A DNA stretch of 64,000 nucleotides, taken from contig NZ_OZ240671.1 in NCBI RefSeq assembly GCF_965198575.1, forward strand, positions 2,604,001 to 2,668,000. The letters are read 5' to 3'. How positions within the stretch are numbered: position 1 is the stretch's first letter; the number at the start of each line of letters is the position of its first letter. Below the pieces are notes generated by a model, which had not been told where the DNA came from, did no database searches, and worked only from the letters and a program-made list of their open reading frames with translations. Source of the DNA: Lichenicola sp965198575. Lineage in GTDB: Bacteria; Pseudomonadota; Alphaproteobacteria; Acetobacterales; Acetobacteraceae. Below are positions 25,065-33,822 of this stretch, one piece after another. A program made the position numbers and the translations under genes.

Positions 25065-26436
25065 GGCCGCCGGTCAGGAACAGCAGGAACACGAACGCCG
25101 CCGCCGCCGGAACGGCGATCCAGGGTGAGGGACGCAGCAGCCCGAGTGCCGCACGCTGGCTGCTGGGCCCGATCAGCGCGATGCCGATCGCGGCCCAGAA
25201 CACCACGGCGTTGCGCAGGTGCAAGGAGCCGATGCCGTGCAGCCCGGCCATCGAGCCCAGGATGTGCCAGGCGGTGGTAAAATCCGGGGCCCGAAACAGC
25301 ACCCAGCCGACGATCACGAACAGCATCGTCACCAGCCAGCCGAGCCACGCCGGCATGCGCATCCCGGCGCGGGTCCAGAGGTGGTTCATGGCCAGGCCCA
25401 CGCCATGCAGGCCGCCCCATGCAACGAAGGTCCAGGCGGCGCCATGCCACAAGCCGCCGAGCAGCATGGTGGCGGTCAGGTTGACGCATTGCCGCACCAG
25501 CCCGGCGCGGTTGCCGCCGAGCGGAATGTAGAGGTAGTCGCGCAGGAACCGGCTCAGCGTGATGTGCCAGCGGCGCCAGAAGTCGCGCAGCGAGGTGGAG
25601 CGGTAGGGCGCGTTGAAGTTCACCGGCAGGATCAGCCCGAACATCAAGGCGAGCCCGATCGCCATGTCGGAATATCCGGAGAAATCGAAGAAGATCTGCA
25701 GGGTGTAGGCAACCGAGCCTGCCCACGCTTCGGCGCCGTTCAGCACCGCACCGCTGGCCGCCTTGCCAAACAGCGTGTCGGAGATCGGTGCGATGCTGTC
25801 GGCGATGGCGGCCTTCTTCGTGAGCCCGATCAGGAACAGCATGGCGCCGCGTGACAGGTTCTCCGACGTGCGCGCGGTCAGCACCGGGGCGGCGAATTGC
25901 GGGATGATCTCGTTGTGGCGCACCAGTGGTCCGGCGACGAGGGCCGGAAAGAACGTGACGAACTCGGCGAAGTCGAGCAGTCGGTAGCGGTGCGCGCGTG
26001 CGTACTCCGGGCCGCCGCGCTTCAAGTCGGCAAGATACGAGATCTTCTGGAACACGAAGAAGCTGATGCCGAGCGGCAGCACGATCGACCAGGCGGCGTG
26101 CCTGCCACCGACCAGTGCCGCCACGTTCGCGGCGATGAAGTTGGCGTACTTGAACACGCCCAGGACGGCCAGGTTGAGCACGATGCCGGCGACCGGCCAC
26201 ACGGCGCGGCCGGTATCGGCGTAGCGGCGGCCGATCCACCAGGTCGCCAGGGCAAGCGCCACCAGCACCGGCACGAAGCGCCAGTTCCACGCGGCGTAGA
26301 ACACCAGCGATGCCGTCACCAGCACCAGCTGGCGCGCCGTCCGGCCGGTCTCGCCGGGCAGCCGCGCGCAGCCATGGAACGCCGCCAGCACCAGCGGCAG
26401 GAAGACCAGCAGAAACGGTTGGCTGTTGAACAACAT
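25030..26436 (-). CDS. MBOAT family O-acyltransferase
   Basis: 468 residues, polytopic membrane enzyme of the AlgI/DltB type. These move acyl groups across the membrane for attachment to a polysaccharide or other hydroxyl. The start MLFNSQPFLLVFLPLVLAAF is typical. Later signatures are VFQKISYLADLKRG, IFFDFSGYSDMAIGLALMFG, NFNAPYRSTSLRDFWRRWH and the catalytic-His segment LLGGLWHGAAWTFVAWGGLH near residue 328. It is 17 bases after the 2OG dioxygenase gene and overlaps the SGNH-like gene. The pair looks like a complete acylation unit; no alginate or cellulose genes are nearby. Confidence 0.93.
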   Translation of the reverse strand: MLFNSQPFLLVFLPLVLAAFHGCARLPGETGRTARQLVLVTASLVFYAAWNWRFVPVLVALALATWWIGRRYADTGRAVWPVAGIVLNLAVLGVFKYANFIAANVAALVGGRHAAWSIVLPLGISFFVFQKISYLADLKRGGPEYARAHRYRLLDFAEFVTFFPALVAGPLVRHNEIIPQFAAPVLTARTSENLSRGAMLFLIGLTKKAAIADSIAPISDTLFGKAASGAVLNGAEAWAGSVAYTLQIFFDFSGYSDMAIGLALMFGLILPVNFNAPYRSTSLRDFWRRWHITLSRFLRDYLYIPLGGNRAGLVRQCVNLTATMLLGGLWHGAAWTFVAWGGLHGVGLAMNHLWTRAGMRMPAWLGWLVTMLFVIVGWVLFRAPDFTTAWHILGSMAGLHGIGSLHLRNAVVFWAAIGIALIGPSSQRAALGLLRPSPWIAVPAAAAFVFLLFLTGGRVPSEFIYFQF

Positions 26437-26453
26437 GGCGGCGGGGCGGGCAG

Positions 26454-27170
26454 CTACCGGCGGAAGGTGACGACCAGCACGTCGCGATAGGCCGGCAGCG
26501 ACGGGTCGAGCGGTGTCACCGCGGTGACGCCGTGATAGACGCGGGAGTCATCGACCAGGGCGGCATCGAGCGGGGCCTTGAGCGTGAAGCTGCCGAGCAA
26601 CCGGCGCTGCAGGTCGTGGATGCTGGTGACGCCACTGGCAACGTTCTCGCGCGCGATCAGCAGCACCAGCACCCAGTCGACGCCGTCGCGATGCAAGCCT
26701 TCCGGGGTTGGCTGCCCGCTCGTATCGACATGCGCCTCGATGCGGAACTGGTGCAGCTCGACATGCCAGAGCTCGGGCCGGGATGCGGTGGGCGTCAGGC
26801 CCTCGAACAAGGCGTGGCAGGTGCGCAGGATCGCCAGCAGGACCGGATGGTCGGCGATCTGGTTCTCCACCGGCGTGAACCAGCGTTCGATGCCGCCATT
26901 CAGTTCGTTGTAGTCGCGGCTCTGGTAGTGCGGCTGGTGCGGCTTGCGCTCGATCCCGTCACGGCCGACGGCGAACACCGCGTGCCGGCGCCGGCGGTAG
27001 CGGCCGCCATCGGCCATGTAGCGGTCGATGCCGAGATGCTCCCAGCTTTCGGCGAAGCTGTCCCAGCGATCCAGGGCACCCTGCTCCTCGAGCAGCCCGG
27101 CCATCTCGGCGGCCGGCAGGAACGCGTAGCCGTCGGCGGCGAGCCTGGATGCGGCGGACAGGTCTGTCAT
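26454..27170 (-). CDS. 2-oxoglutarate/Fe(II) dioxygenase (2OG-Fe_Oxy_2 type)
   Basis: 238 residues. ATG 27170 overlaps the MscS-type gene stop by ATGA; an in-frame extension upstream lies inside that gene. The metal ligands appear as His-x-Asp in GLHRDGVDWVLVLLI (~residue 157) and a distal His in DDSRVYHGVTAVTP (~211). A conserved Arg for 2OG lies in YRDVLVVTFRR at the C terminus. The N-terminal RYRRRRHAVFAV and PHYQSRDYNELNGG segments also fit this family. Members include free amino acid hydroxylases such as isoleucine dioxygenase. Its place between a channel and an acyltransferase gene suggests a link to envelope chemistry, but the substrate is not known. Confidence 0.85.
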   Translation of the reverse strand: MTDLSAASRLAADGYAFLPAAEMAGLLEEQGALDRWDSFAESWEHLGIDRYMADGGRYRRRRHAVFAVGRDGIERKPHQPHYQSRDYNELNGGIERWFTPVENQIADHPVLLAILRTCHALFEGLTPTASRPELWHVELHQFRIEAHVDTSGQPTPEGLHRDGVDWVLVLLIARENVASGVTSIHDLQRRLLGSFTLKAPLDAALVDDSRVYHGVTAVTPLDPSLPAYRDVLVVTFRR

Positions 27171-29953
27171 GGGTGCTCCGGTTCCTTGGCGGCGGGGGCC
27201 TCGGATGGGGTCTCTCTGCTCTCGGCATATGCGGGCGGCCGCCGTTCGAGCATGGCTGTGAGCTTCGGCAGGTCGATGGACTGGTGCGCCATCGGCCGGG
27301 TGATCTCGAGCTCGACCATGCGGGCGCGCAGCCGGCGGTTGAACTCGCGCTGCACCGGCCAGCGCCCGGCCACGGTGCATTTCATGGTGCCGCTGATGGC
27401 GACGGCATACTCACCGAGGCTGTCGACGCCGTTCAGTCCGAAATCGGCCAGCGTCATGCCGGCGAACGCTTCCTCGGTGCGCAAGGCGCTACCGATCTCG
27501 TTGAACAGGTCGCACACCCGGTCGGTATCCTCGGCGAACCCGATGCTGACCGACATCGAGGCGACCGCGTAATCCCGGCTGAGGTTGGCGACCGTCGAGA
27601 CCGACGAGAACGGGATGATCTGGATCGAGCCGTCGCCGCCGCGCAGCCGCAGCGTGCGGATCGACAAATGCTCGACGACGCCGCTGATCCCCGCCACCGT
27701 CACGTTGTCGCCGACCTGCATCGCGTTCTCCACCAGCAGGAAGATGCCGGTGATGAAGTCCTGCACCAGCTTCTGCGAGCCGAAGCCGACCGCCACGCCG
27801 ATGATCCCGGCACCCGCCAGCAGCGGCGCGATGTTGACGCCGACCTCGCCCAGCACGGTGAGCACCATGATCGCGCCGAGCACCACGAACAGCAGCGTCC
27901 GCAGGATCGGCAGCAGCGTCTGCAGCCGGACCGCGCGCGGCATCTGGCCGGTGTCGCCGAAGCGGGCGATCTGCCGGTCGAGGCTGCCGTTCACCAGCTC
28001 CCACACGATCACGCCGACGGCCAGCGTCACCAGGATGGTGATCACCGCCGAGAGCAGGTGGGTCCCGAGCGAGCCGCGCGAGAAGAAGCCGAACGCCGGC
28101 ACGCCCCACGCCTCGAGCAGCAGCACGACGCACACGATCGACAGCGCCCAGGTCACGATCCGCCTGAGCGCCGGGTAGTAGCGGCTGGCCCGGCGCTCGA
28201 AGCCCGGGTAGCGCAGCTCGGTGTCCGGCTCGATCCGGAACACCCGGTCCAGCCCGCCCAGCAGCATGATGCCGACCAGGCGGCACGCACCGATGATCAG
28301 CACGCTCGAGAGGAACAGGTGCCAGATCAGCGAATAGCCGCCGCGGATCTGGGCTGCCCACACCACCCACAGCGCGCCATCGAAGAACAGTGCCGCGATC
28401 CACCAGTAGTCGGCCAGCCGGACCAGCAGGCGGCCGAAGCTGCGTGCGCGCAGGCGTTTCGGTGGATGCAGTGCCGCGGCCACCCGGTGCCGGGTCTGCC
28501 AGATCAGCACCGCCAGCAGCACGTGCTCGACCAGCACCACGGCCCGGGTGAAGGCCATGCCGGCGCGGTTCGGCAGGTCGAGGATGCGGCCGATGTCGGT
28601 GCTGCAGATCGCCACCACCGGGACCGCCACCAGCCAGCTCCACCACCGGCTGAGGAAGCGCGACTGCTCGTCAGCGACGCGGACCAGCCGGACCCCGGGG
28701 GCTTTCGGGGCCAGCAGCATATCGGCGAGCAGCCACAGCGCGCGCCCGATACCGTAGATGTTGGTGACCGTGACGATGATCAGCTGGGTGCGCGGCCGGT
28801 CGGCGATGCTGGTGGCGGCGAAATTCCCGATCGCCAGGAAGGCGCAGAGCGGGAGCAGCTTGAGCAGGAGCCGCAGCACCGCATAGGGCAGCCGCCGGAA
28901 CAGCCTGAGTGTCTGGCGACGGTGCGCTGCATCCCGCGAGCGCGCCTCGGCCTGCCTGGCACTGCGCTCGGCGGCCTCGGCAAGGACGATAGGGTCGATT
29001 GTTCCCGCCCCGAGCCCGGGGGGCACGACCTGCGGGGCGGTCGGCAGGATTGGGCTGCCGGGCAGCATGGCGCCGGGCTGCGGCGTGGGTGAGAGCGTCG
29101 GATTCTGCAGCGTGGCCGGAGCGGGTGCCGGCGGTCCGGCCTGCACCAGTCCGGGCGGCTCTCCCAGCGGCGACGCGCTCCCTGCCAGCGTCGACGGCGC
29201 TTCCCCGGTGGCCTCTTCCTCCTCGATCTCGGTCACCCTGGCGTCGCGTCCAAGGGCCCGCAGGGGGCGTCGCAGTGCCAGCAGCAGCAGGTGTTCCACG
29301 GCGAGACCGACCACCACCACGGCGGTGCCGCGCCACAGCGCGTCCAGCAGCGCCGCCCGCGCGTCCGGGTCGACCATCTCGCGATGCAGCCAGCGCCCGG
29401 TCAGCGCCATGTCGCCGAACAACGCGCCGAAGCTCTGGCCCTCGAACACCAGCACCTTCTGCACGGTTGCCGCCTGCGCCAGCACTTCGGCAGCCAGGCT
29501 GTCCGGCGCCAGGCTGACCGTCTTCGGCTTTGCGGCGGCAGTCGCGTTGGCAGGTGCGGGAGCCGGCGCGGCAGGCTTGGCTGCCGGATGCGCGGCCACG
29601 ACCGCCGGTGCGGGCGCCCGCCGATCGGTCACAGACACGTCCCGCGGCGCCGGCTGGTCGAGCAGTGCCCGCAGGCGTCGCTGTTCCGCGGGGGTCAGGG
29701 CATCGAGGCTGCCGGCGCGGTCGCCGCCTGGTGCGGCCTGATCAGGAACGCGGACCTGGTTCGGGCTCCCAGTCTGGTCCTGAGTCTGGTCCTGGTTCCG
29801 GTCCTCGTTCCGGTCCTGGGCGATCGCGGGAAGTGCCGGCGACAGCAACGTCTGGGCGGCCAGGATCGTGGCAAGCAGCACCATCCGCACGCGGCTCCGG
29901 CGCTTGGGCAGGCCCTGCGCCGATGGCAGGTCGCCACGCTCGCATCGTTCCAT
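27167..29953 (-). CDS. Large MscS-type mechanosensitive channel protein
   Basis: 928 residues from ATG 29953, preceded by GGAGG. Residues 24-45 are a signal peptide (VLLATILAAQTLLSPALPAIA). A low-complexity Asp/Gln/Asn/Arg repeat (~47-62) and Pro/Ala-rich linker follow, then many transmembrane helices. The MscS core is at ~680-890. It contains the pore helix and beta domain in LLAGAGIIGVAVGFGSQKLV, FITGIFLLVENAMQVGDNV and the IIPFSSVSTVANLSRDYAVA segment. It releases osmolytes when membrane tension rises. It leads a coupled cluster with a dioxygenase, an MBOAT/SGNH pair and tenA. The long N-terminal part resembles the larger MscK/MscM-type and DUF3772-type channels rather than the small MscS. 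Confidence 0.9.
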   Translation of the reverse strand: MERCERGDLPSAQGLPKRRSRVRMVLLATILAAQTLLSPALPAIAQDRNEDRNQDQTQDQTGSPNQVRVPDQAAPGGDRAGSLDALTPAEQRRLRALLDQPAPRDVSVTDRRAPAPAVVAAHPAAKPAAPAPAPANATAAAKPKTVSLAPDSLAAEVLAQAATVQKVLVFEGQSFGALFGDMALTGRWLHREMVDPDARAALLDALWRGTAVVVVGLAVEHLLLLALRRPLRALGRDARVTEIEEEEATGEAPSTLAGSASPLGEPPGLVQAGPPAPAPATLQNPTLSPTPQPGAMLPGSPILPTAPQVVPPGLGAGTIDPIVLAEAAERSARQAEARSRDAAHRRQTLRLFRRLPYAVLRLLLKLLPLCAFLAIGNFAATSIADRPRTQLIIVTVTNIYGIGRALWLLADMLLAPKAPGVRLVRVADEQSRFLSRWWSWLVAVPVVAICSTDIGRILDLPNRAGMAFTRAVVLVEHVLLAVLIWQTRHRVAAALHPPKRLRARSFGRLLVRLADYWWIAALFFDGALWVVWAAQIRGGYSLIWHLFLSSVLIIGACRLVGIMLLGGLDRVFRIEPDTELRYPGFERRASRYYPALRRIVTWALSIVCVVLLLEAWGVPAFGFFSRGSLGTHLLSAVITILVTLAVGVIVWELVNGSLDRQIARFGDTGQMPRAVRLQTLLPILRTLLFVVLGAIMVLTVLGEVGVNIAPLLAGAGIIGVAVGFGSQKLVQDFITGIFLLVENAMQVGDNVTVAGISGVVEHLSIRTLRLRGGDGSIQIIPFSSVSTVANLSRDYAVASMSVSIGFAEDTDRVCDLFNEIGSALRTEEAFAGMTLADFGLNGVDSLGEYAVAISGTMKCTVAGRWPVQREFNRRLRARMVELEITRPMAHQSIDLPKLTAMLERRPPAYAESRETPSEAPAAKEPEHP

Positions 29954-30078
29954 GTCCGGCCTCCGTTCTCCCCGTGACCCCGTTCCGGATGGATCCTGCC
30001 GATCGGGAGGGGTGCACCCACCACGGCCGCGCCGCTCCTGTCAAACCGCCGTCGGCGCCGGACGCCTCCTGCCGGCGG

Positions 30079-30984
30079 TCAGCTTCGGTCGGCTCCAGCC
30101 ATGACCGGTTCGAGGATCGCGGCACCTGCACGCAGCGTCGCATCGTCCATCCGGTAGAGCGCGTCGAGCAGCCCGACCTGCAGCGAGCCGGGCCCGGCAG
30201 CGCCGCGTGCCGCGATCTCGCCCGCCAGGCCGATCAGCACCATGCCGTGCACGGACGCCACCAGCGGGTCCGGCTGCACCGCCAGGCACGCGCCGATCAG
30301 CGCAGTCGCGGTGCAGCCGAGACCGGTCACGCGCGTCATCATGGCGTGTCCGTTGGCGATACCGATGACGCGATGTCCGTCGGTGACGAGGTCGGTGGCG
30401 CCGCTCACCGCCACCACGGCCCCGGTTCGGGCCGCCAGCCGCCGCGCGGCGTCGCGTGCGGCTTCGGGGCCGTGGGCGCTGTCGACGCCGCGGCCGGCTG
30501 GCCCGCTGCCGCTCCCGGATGCCTGCGGACCGGACAACGCCTCCAGCGCCAGGATCTCGGAGGCATTGCCGCGGATCGCCTGCGGCCTGTGCGCGAGCAG
30601 CTCGACCGCCAGGCCCGACCGGAACCCGAGCGCTCCCACCGCGACCGGGTCCAGCACCCAGGGTGTCCCGGCCTCGCGGGCCGAGGCGGCCGCACGTGGC
30701 ATGGCAAGCGCCCGGGCCGCATCCATGGTGCCGAGATTGATCACCAGCGCGTCCGCGATGCGGGCGAACTCCGCCACCTCCTCGATCGCCTCCACCATCG
30801 CCGGCGACGCACCGACCGCGAGCAGGGCGTTCGCAGTCGTGTTGGTCACCACCAGGTTGGTGATGTTGTGCACCAGGGGCGCCCGCTCCCGCAGCCGGCG
30901 CAGCGTTTCGGCGACGGCGGCCCCGGTCATCGGGTCGGCGGGGTCGGTGGGGTCGGCATCCGGCGTGGCTGAGGATGGTGTCAT
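30079..30984 (-). CDS. thiM: Hydroxyethylthiazole kinase ThiM
   Basis: 301 residues. It phosphorylates 4-methyl-5-(2-hydroxyethyl)thiazole for thiamine salvage. Signatures are APLVHNITNLVVTNTTANAL, GASPAMVEAIEEV, ALVINLGTMDAAR, WVLDPVAVGALGFR, IRGNASEI, and the anion-hole/catalytic segment VTGLGCTATALIGACLA with the active Cys. AGGAG sits eight bases before ATG 30984. A Ser/Gly/Pro-rich insertion near residue 155-170 is longer than usual. It is divergent from modA with 85 bases between; no THI-box riboswitch was seen there. The ThiE/ThiD partners are not in the window, but a TenA homologue is. Confidence 0.93.
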   Translation of the reverse strand: MTPSSATPDADPTDPADPMTGAAVAETLRRLRERAPLVHNITNLVVTNTTANALLAVGASPAMVEAIEEVAEFARIADALVINLGTMDAARALAMPRAAASAREAGTPWVLDPVAVGALGFRSGLAVELLAHRPQAIRGNASEILALEALSGPQASGSGSGPAGRGVDSAHGPEAARDAARRLAARTGAVVAVSGATDLVTDGHRVIGIANGHAMMTRVTGLGCTATALIGACLAVQPDPLVASVHGMVLIGLAGEIAARGAAGPGSLQVGLLDALYRMDDATLRAGAAILEPVMAGADRS

Positions 30985-31069
30985 GCGGGATCTCCTGGCG
31001 GCTGGACGCGAAGATGGGCGCCGGGCGCGGTTCGGTTAAGGTGGCGCGCGGCAACCCAGGGGACGAGGC

Positions 31070-31876
31070 ATGACATCGCGCGAGACCGGCTCCGCAGCCC
31101 GGCAGTTGTTCGGGTGGCTGCTGGCGACGGCTCTCCTCCTTGGCCCGACCGGGGGCGCCCGCGCGGCACCGGCGCTGACCGTGTTCGCCGCCGCCAGCCT
31201 GACCGACGCGATGAAGCACGTGGCATCACTCTGGCAGGCCCAGGGTCATGCGGCGCCGCGGTTGTCGTTCGCGTCCAGCTCGGTTCTGGCGCAACAGGTC
31301 GGGCAGGGCGCGCCCGCGGACGTGTTCATCTCGGCCGACCTGAAATGGATGGACTGGCTGGCCGCGAAAAGCCTGGTCCTGCCGGACACCAGGGCGAACC
31401 TGCTCGGCAACAGCCTGGTGCTGGTCGAGCCCCGCGCCGGGCTGAAGCCGGTGACGATAGCGCCCGGCCTCGATCTCGCTGCCATCCTCGGGGCAGGCGG
31501 CCGGCTCGCGGTCGGTGACCCGGCGTCGGTCCCGGCGGGGATCTACGCGAAGCAGGCGCTGACCCGGCTGCATCTGTGGGATGCGGTCGCACCGCATCTG
31601 GCGCCGGCGGAGAACGTGCGCGCGGCCCTGCTGCTGGTCGAGCGCGGCGAAGCACCGGCCGGCATCGTCTATGGCAGCGACGTCGCCGCCGCCCCGGGCC
31701 TGGCCGTTGCCGGCACGTTCCCGGAGAGCAGCCACGATCCGATCCTGTATCCGGAGGCTTTGCTGGCCACTGCCACCAGCCCAGACGAGGCGCGGCGCTT
31801 CCTGGCGTTCCTGCGCACGCCGGCGGCGGCTCAGGCATTCCGCAATGCCGGCTTCACGGTGCTGGACACCCATTAG
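31070..31876 (+). CDS. modA: Molybdate ABC transporter substrate-binding protein ModA
   Basis: 268 residues. Residues 12-32 form a signal peptide (FGWLLATALLLGPTGGARA). The periplasmic molybdate/tungstate-binding protein follows, with LTVFAAASLTDAMKHVA, LSFASSSVLAQQVGQGAPAD, VFISADLKWMDWLA and the later GDPASVPAGIYAKQAL. The two Ser-containing oxyanion loops are intact. It is the first gene of modABC; modB starts one base after its stop. Confidence 0.93.
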   Translation: MTSRETGSAARQLFGWLLATALLLGPTGGARAAPALTVFAAASLTDAMKHVASLWQAQGHAAPRLSFASSSVLAQQVGQGAPADVFISADLKWMDWLAAKSLVLPDTRANLLGNSLVLVEPRAGLKPVTIAPGLDLAAILGAGGRLAVGDPASVPAGIYAKQALTRLHLWDAVAPHLAPAENVRAALLLVERGEAPAGIVYGSDVAAAPGLAVAGTFPESSHDPILYPEALLATATSPDEARRFLAFLRTPAAAQAFRNAGFTVLDTH

Positions 31877-31877
31877 C

Positions 31878-32564
31878 GTGCTCGAGCCGGACCAGTGGAT
31901 CGCAGTCCGGCTGACGCTCCGGGTGGCATTGATGGCAGTGGGCGGGACGCTGCCGGTGGCGCTGCTGCTGGCCTGGATCCTGGCCCGGCCGCGGCTGCCC
32001 GGCCGGCCGCTGCTCGACGCACTGGTGCACCTGCCGATGGTGCTGCCGCCGGTGGTGACCGGCTGGCTGCTGCTGCTGGTGTTCGGGCTGCACGGTCCGG
32101 TAGGCGGGCTGCTCTGGCGGCTGTTCCACGCCAGGCTGGTGTTCACCACGGCGGGTGCGGCGCTGGCGACGGGCGTGATGACGCTGCCGCTGATGGTGCG
32201 CACCATCCGGCTGTCGCTGGAGGCGATCGATCCCGGGCTGCTCGATGCCGCGGCCGGGCTGGGGGCGCGGCCGCTCGACCGGTTCGTCACGATCACCCTG
32301 CCGATGGCAGCGCCCGGCGTGCTGGCTGCGGCGGCGATCGGGTATGCCGCCAGCCTCGGCGAGTTCGGTGCCGTCATTACCTTTGCCGCCAGCATCCCCG
32401 GCCGCACCCAGACCCTGCCGCTGGCGATCTATGCCGCACTGCAGGTGCCGGGCGGCGAGGCGATCGCGGCGAGGCTGGCCACCGTGTCGCTCATGCTGGC
32501 GCTTACCGGGCTGCTGGTCTCGGAGCTGCTGATGCGCCGGCTGCGCGGGATCGGCCGGGTGTGA
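31878..32564 (+). CDS. modB: Molybdate ABC transporter permease ModB
   Basis: 228 residues from GTG 31878, one base after the modA stop; a longer open frame upstream lies inside modA. It is an integral inner membrane protein with five or six helices, beginning WIAVRLTLRVALMAVGGTLP. The EAA-type loop for ATPase contact is EAIDPGLLDAAAGLGARPLD followed by ITLPMAAPGVLAA. The family segment SLGEFGAVITFAASIPGRTQ is present. The gene end GIGRV overlaps the start of a decayed copy of the modC 5' region. Confidence 0.92.
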   Translation: MLEPDQWIAVRLTLRVALMAVGGTLPVALLLAWILARPRLPGRPLLDALVHLPMVLPPVVTGWLLLLVFGLHGPVGGLLWRLFHARLVFTTAGAALATGVMTLPLMVRTIRLSLEAIDPGLLDAAAGLGARPLDRFVTITLPMAAPGVLAAAAIGYAASLGEFGAVITFAASIPGRTQTLPLAIYAALQVPGGEAIAARLATVSLMLALTGLLVSELLMRRLRGIGRV

Positions 32565-32784
32565 CGGACACCCCCGGGCCAGGCCCGTGCTCGGTGGCGC
32601 CGCGGCACCGGTTCGTTGCCGCTCGCGCCCCTGACATGCAGCTGCAGACGCCGCCGCGCGGGCTCGGCCGGGTGTGACCGACGGCACCGCAGCAGGCACG
32701 CTCTCGCTCGCGATGCGGCACCGCTTTGCCACCGGCCGTGTGCTGGACATGCAGCTGCAGGCGCCGCTGCCCGGGATCGTCGGG
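32559..32784 (+). repeat. Diverged 113-bp tandem duplication at the modB/modC junction
   Basis: Copy 1 (32559-32671) and copy 2 (32672-32784) align without gaps; by hand I count 81 identities of 113. Both begin GTGTGAC. Copy 2 is the true start of modC. Copy 1 also reads from a GTG (32561) for 38 residues, with matching VTD, RHRF and DMQLQ segments, and then stops at 32677, just inside modC. The period is not a multiple of three. Both copies place TGA over the next GTG in the same way. Confidence 0.8.
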
Positions 32785-33822
32785 CTGTTCGGCCCGTCCG
32801 GGGCTGGCAAGAGCACGCTGGTGGCGGCGTTGTGCGGGCTGTTCCGGCCGGACTGGAGCGAGATCCGGATCGGCGACCGGGTGCTGTCGGGGCCGGGCGT
32901 TTGGGTCAGGCCGGAGGCGCGTCGCATCGGCATGGTGTTCCAGGACAGCCGGCTGTTCCCGCATCTCTCCGTCGAGGCCAACCTGCGCTATGGTGCGCGC
33001 CGGGCTCCGGCGGGCCCCGGGGATCACCCCGGCTTCGACGAGGTGGCGTCGCTGCTTGGGCTGGACGGGCTGCTTGCGCGCCGCATCCGGGCTTTGTCCG
33101 GCGGCGAGAGGCAGAGGGTGGCGATCGGGCGGGCGCTGCTGTCGCGGCCGGTGCTGCTGGCGATGGACGAGCCGCTGTCGGGGCTGGATGCGGCCCGGCG
33201 CCGCGAGATCCTGTTCTATCTCGGCCGGCTGCGCGACCGGCTGCGGCTACCTATCCTGTACGTGACGCACGCGCTCGACGAGGTGATGCGGCTTTGCGAC
33301 ACGGTGGCGCTGGTCGAGGATGGCGCCATCCGCGCCTGCGGGCCGGTGGCGACGCTGCTGCTGCAGGAAGGCGCCGGCCTGGCGGATCGCGACGATGCCG
33401 GCGCGCTGCTTGAGGCGGAGGTGCGGGCACACGACACGGAGCGCGGGCTGAGCCTGGTGCAGGCGGGCGGGTTCAGCCTGATGGTGGCAGGCACCGGGCA
33501 TCCGGTGGGCGCGCGGCTGCGGCTGACGGTGCCGGCGCGTGAGGTCGTGCTGCTGCGGCTGGCCGCCCCTGACACGCTGCTGACCAGCGCCCAGAACGTC
33601 GTTGCGGTGCGGGTGCGGTCGGTCGCTCCTGCTTCCGCCGATACGGCTCTGGTCGTGCTGGAACCCGATGCGCCACCTGGGCCGGACACGCGGGCGGCTC
33701 TGCTGGCCCGGGTGACGGGCGATTCCGTGCGACGGCTCGGGCTGGCTCCGGGGGCGTGCCTGGTGGCGCTGGTCAAGACGGTGTCGATCGTCGTGCTGGA
33801 TGGGGAGAGCGGTCATGGATGA
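32674..33822 (+). CDS. modC: Molybdate ABC transporter ATPase ModC
   Basis: 382 residues from GTG 32674. The nucleotide-binding domain has Walker A FGPSGAGKST, Q-loop MVFQDSRLFPHLSVEANLRY, signature LSGGERQRVAIGRALL, Walker B LLAMDEPLSGLD and the H-loop in YVTHALDEV. Residues ~295-370 form the C-terminal TOBE/Mop-like oxyanion regulatory domain (VPAREVVLLRLAAPDTLLTS ... VKTVSIVVLD). It powers ModB. It is separated from modB by a decayed copy of its own 5' region, which sets it apart from the usual overlapping modB-modC. Confidence 0.93.
   Translation: MTDGTAAGTLSLAMRHRFATGRVLDMQLQAPLPGIVGLFGPSGAGKSTLVAALCGLFRPDWSEIRIGDRVLSGPGVWVRPEARRIGMVFQDSRLFPHLSVEANLRYGARRAPAGPGDHPGFDEVASLLGLDGLLARRIRALSGGERQRVAIGRALLSRPVLLAMDEPLSGLDAARRREILFYLGRLRDRLRLPILYVTHALDEVMRLCDTVALVEDGAIRACGPVATLLLQEGAGLADRDDAGALLEAEVRAHDTERGLSLVQAGGFSLMVAGTGHPVGARLRLTVPAREVVLLRLAAPDTLLTSAQNVVAVRVRSVAPASADTALVVLEPDAPPGPDTRAALLARVTGDSVRRLGLAPGACLVALVKTVSIVVLDGESGHG

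Noticed and set aside
27149..29092. 647-residue plus-strand frame opposite the MscS-type gene
   Set aside because: His/Asp/Arg-rich antisense shadow.
30985..31069. TPP riboswitch before thiM
   Set aside because: Only 85 bases separate thiM and modA, and no CTGAGA or other THI-box elements are present.
32561..32677. Small gene encoding a 38-residue protein before modC
   Set aside because: It is explained as a decayed copy of the modC 5' end, lacks its own SD and contains no domain.
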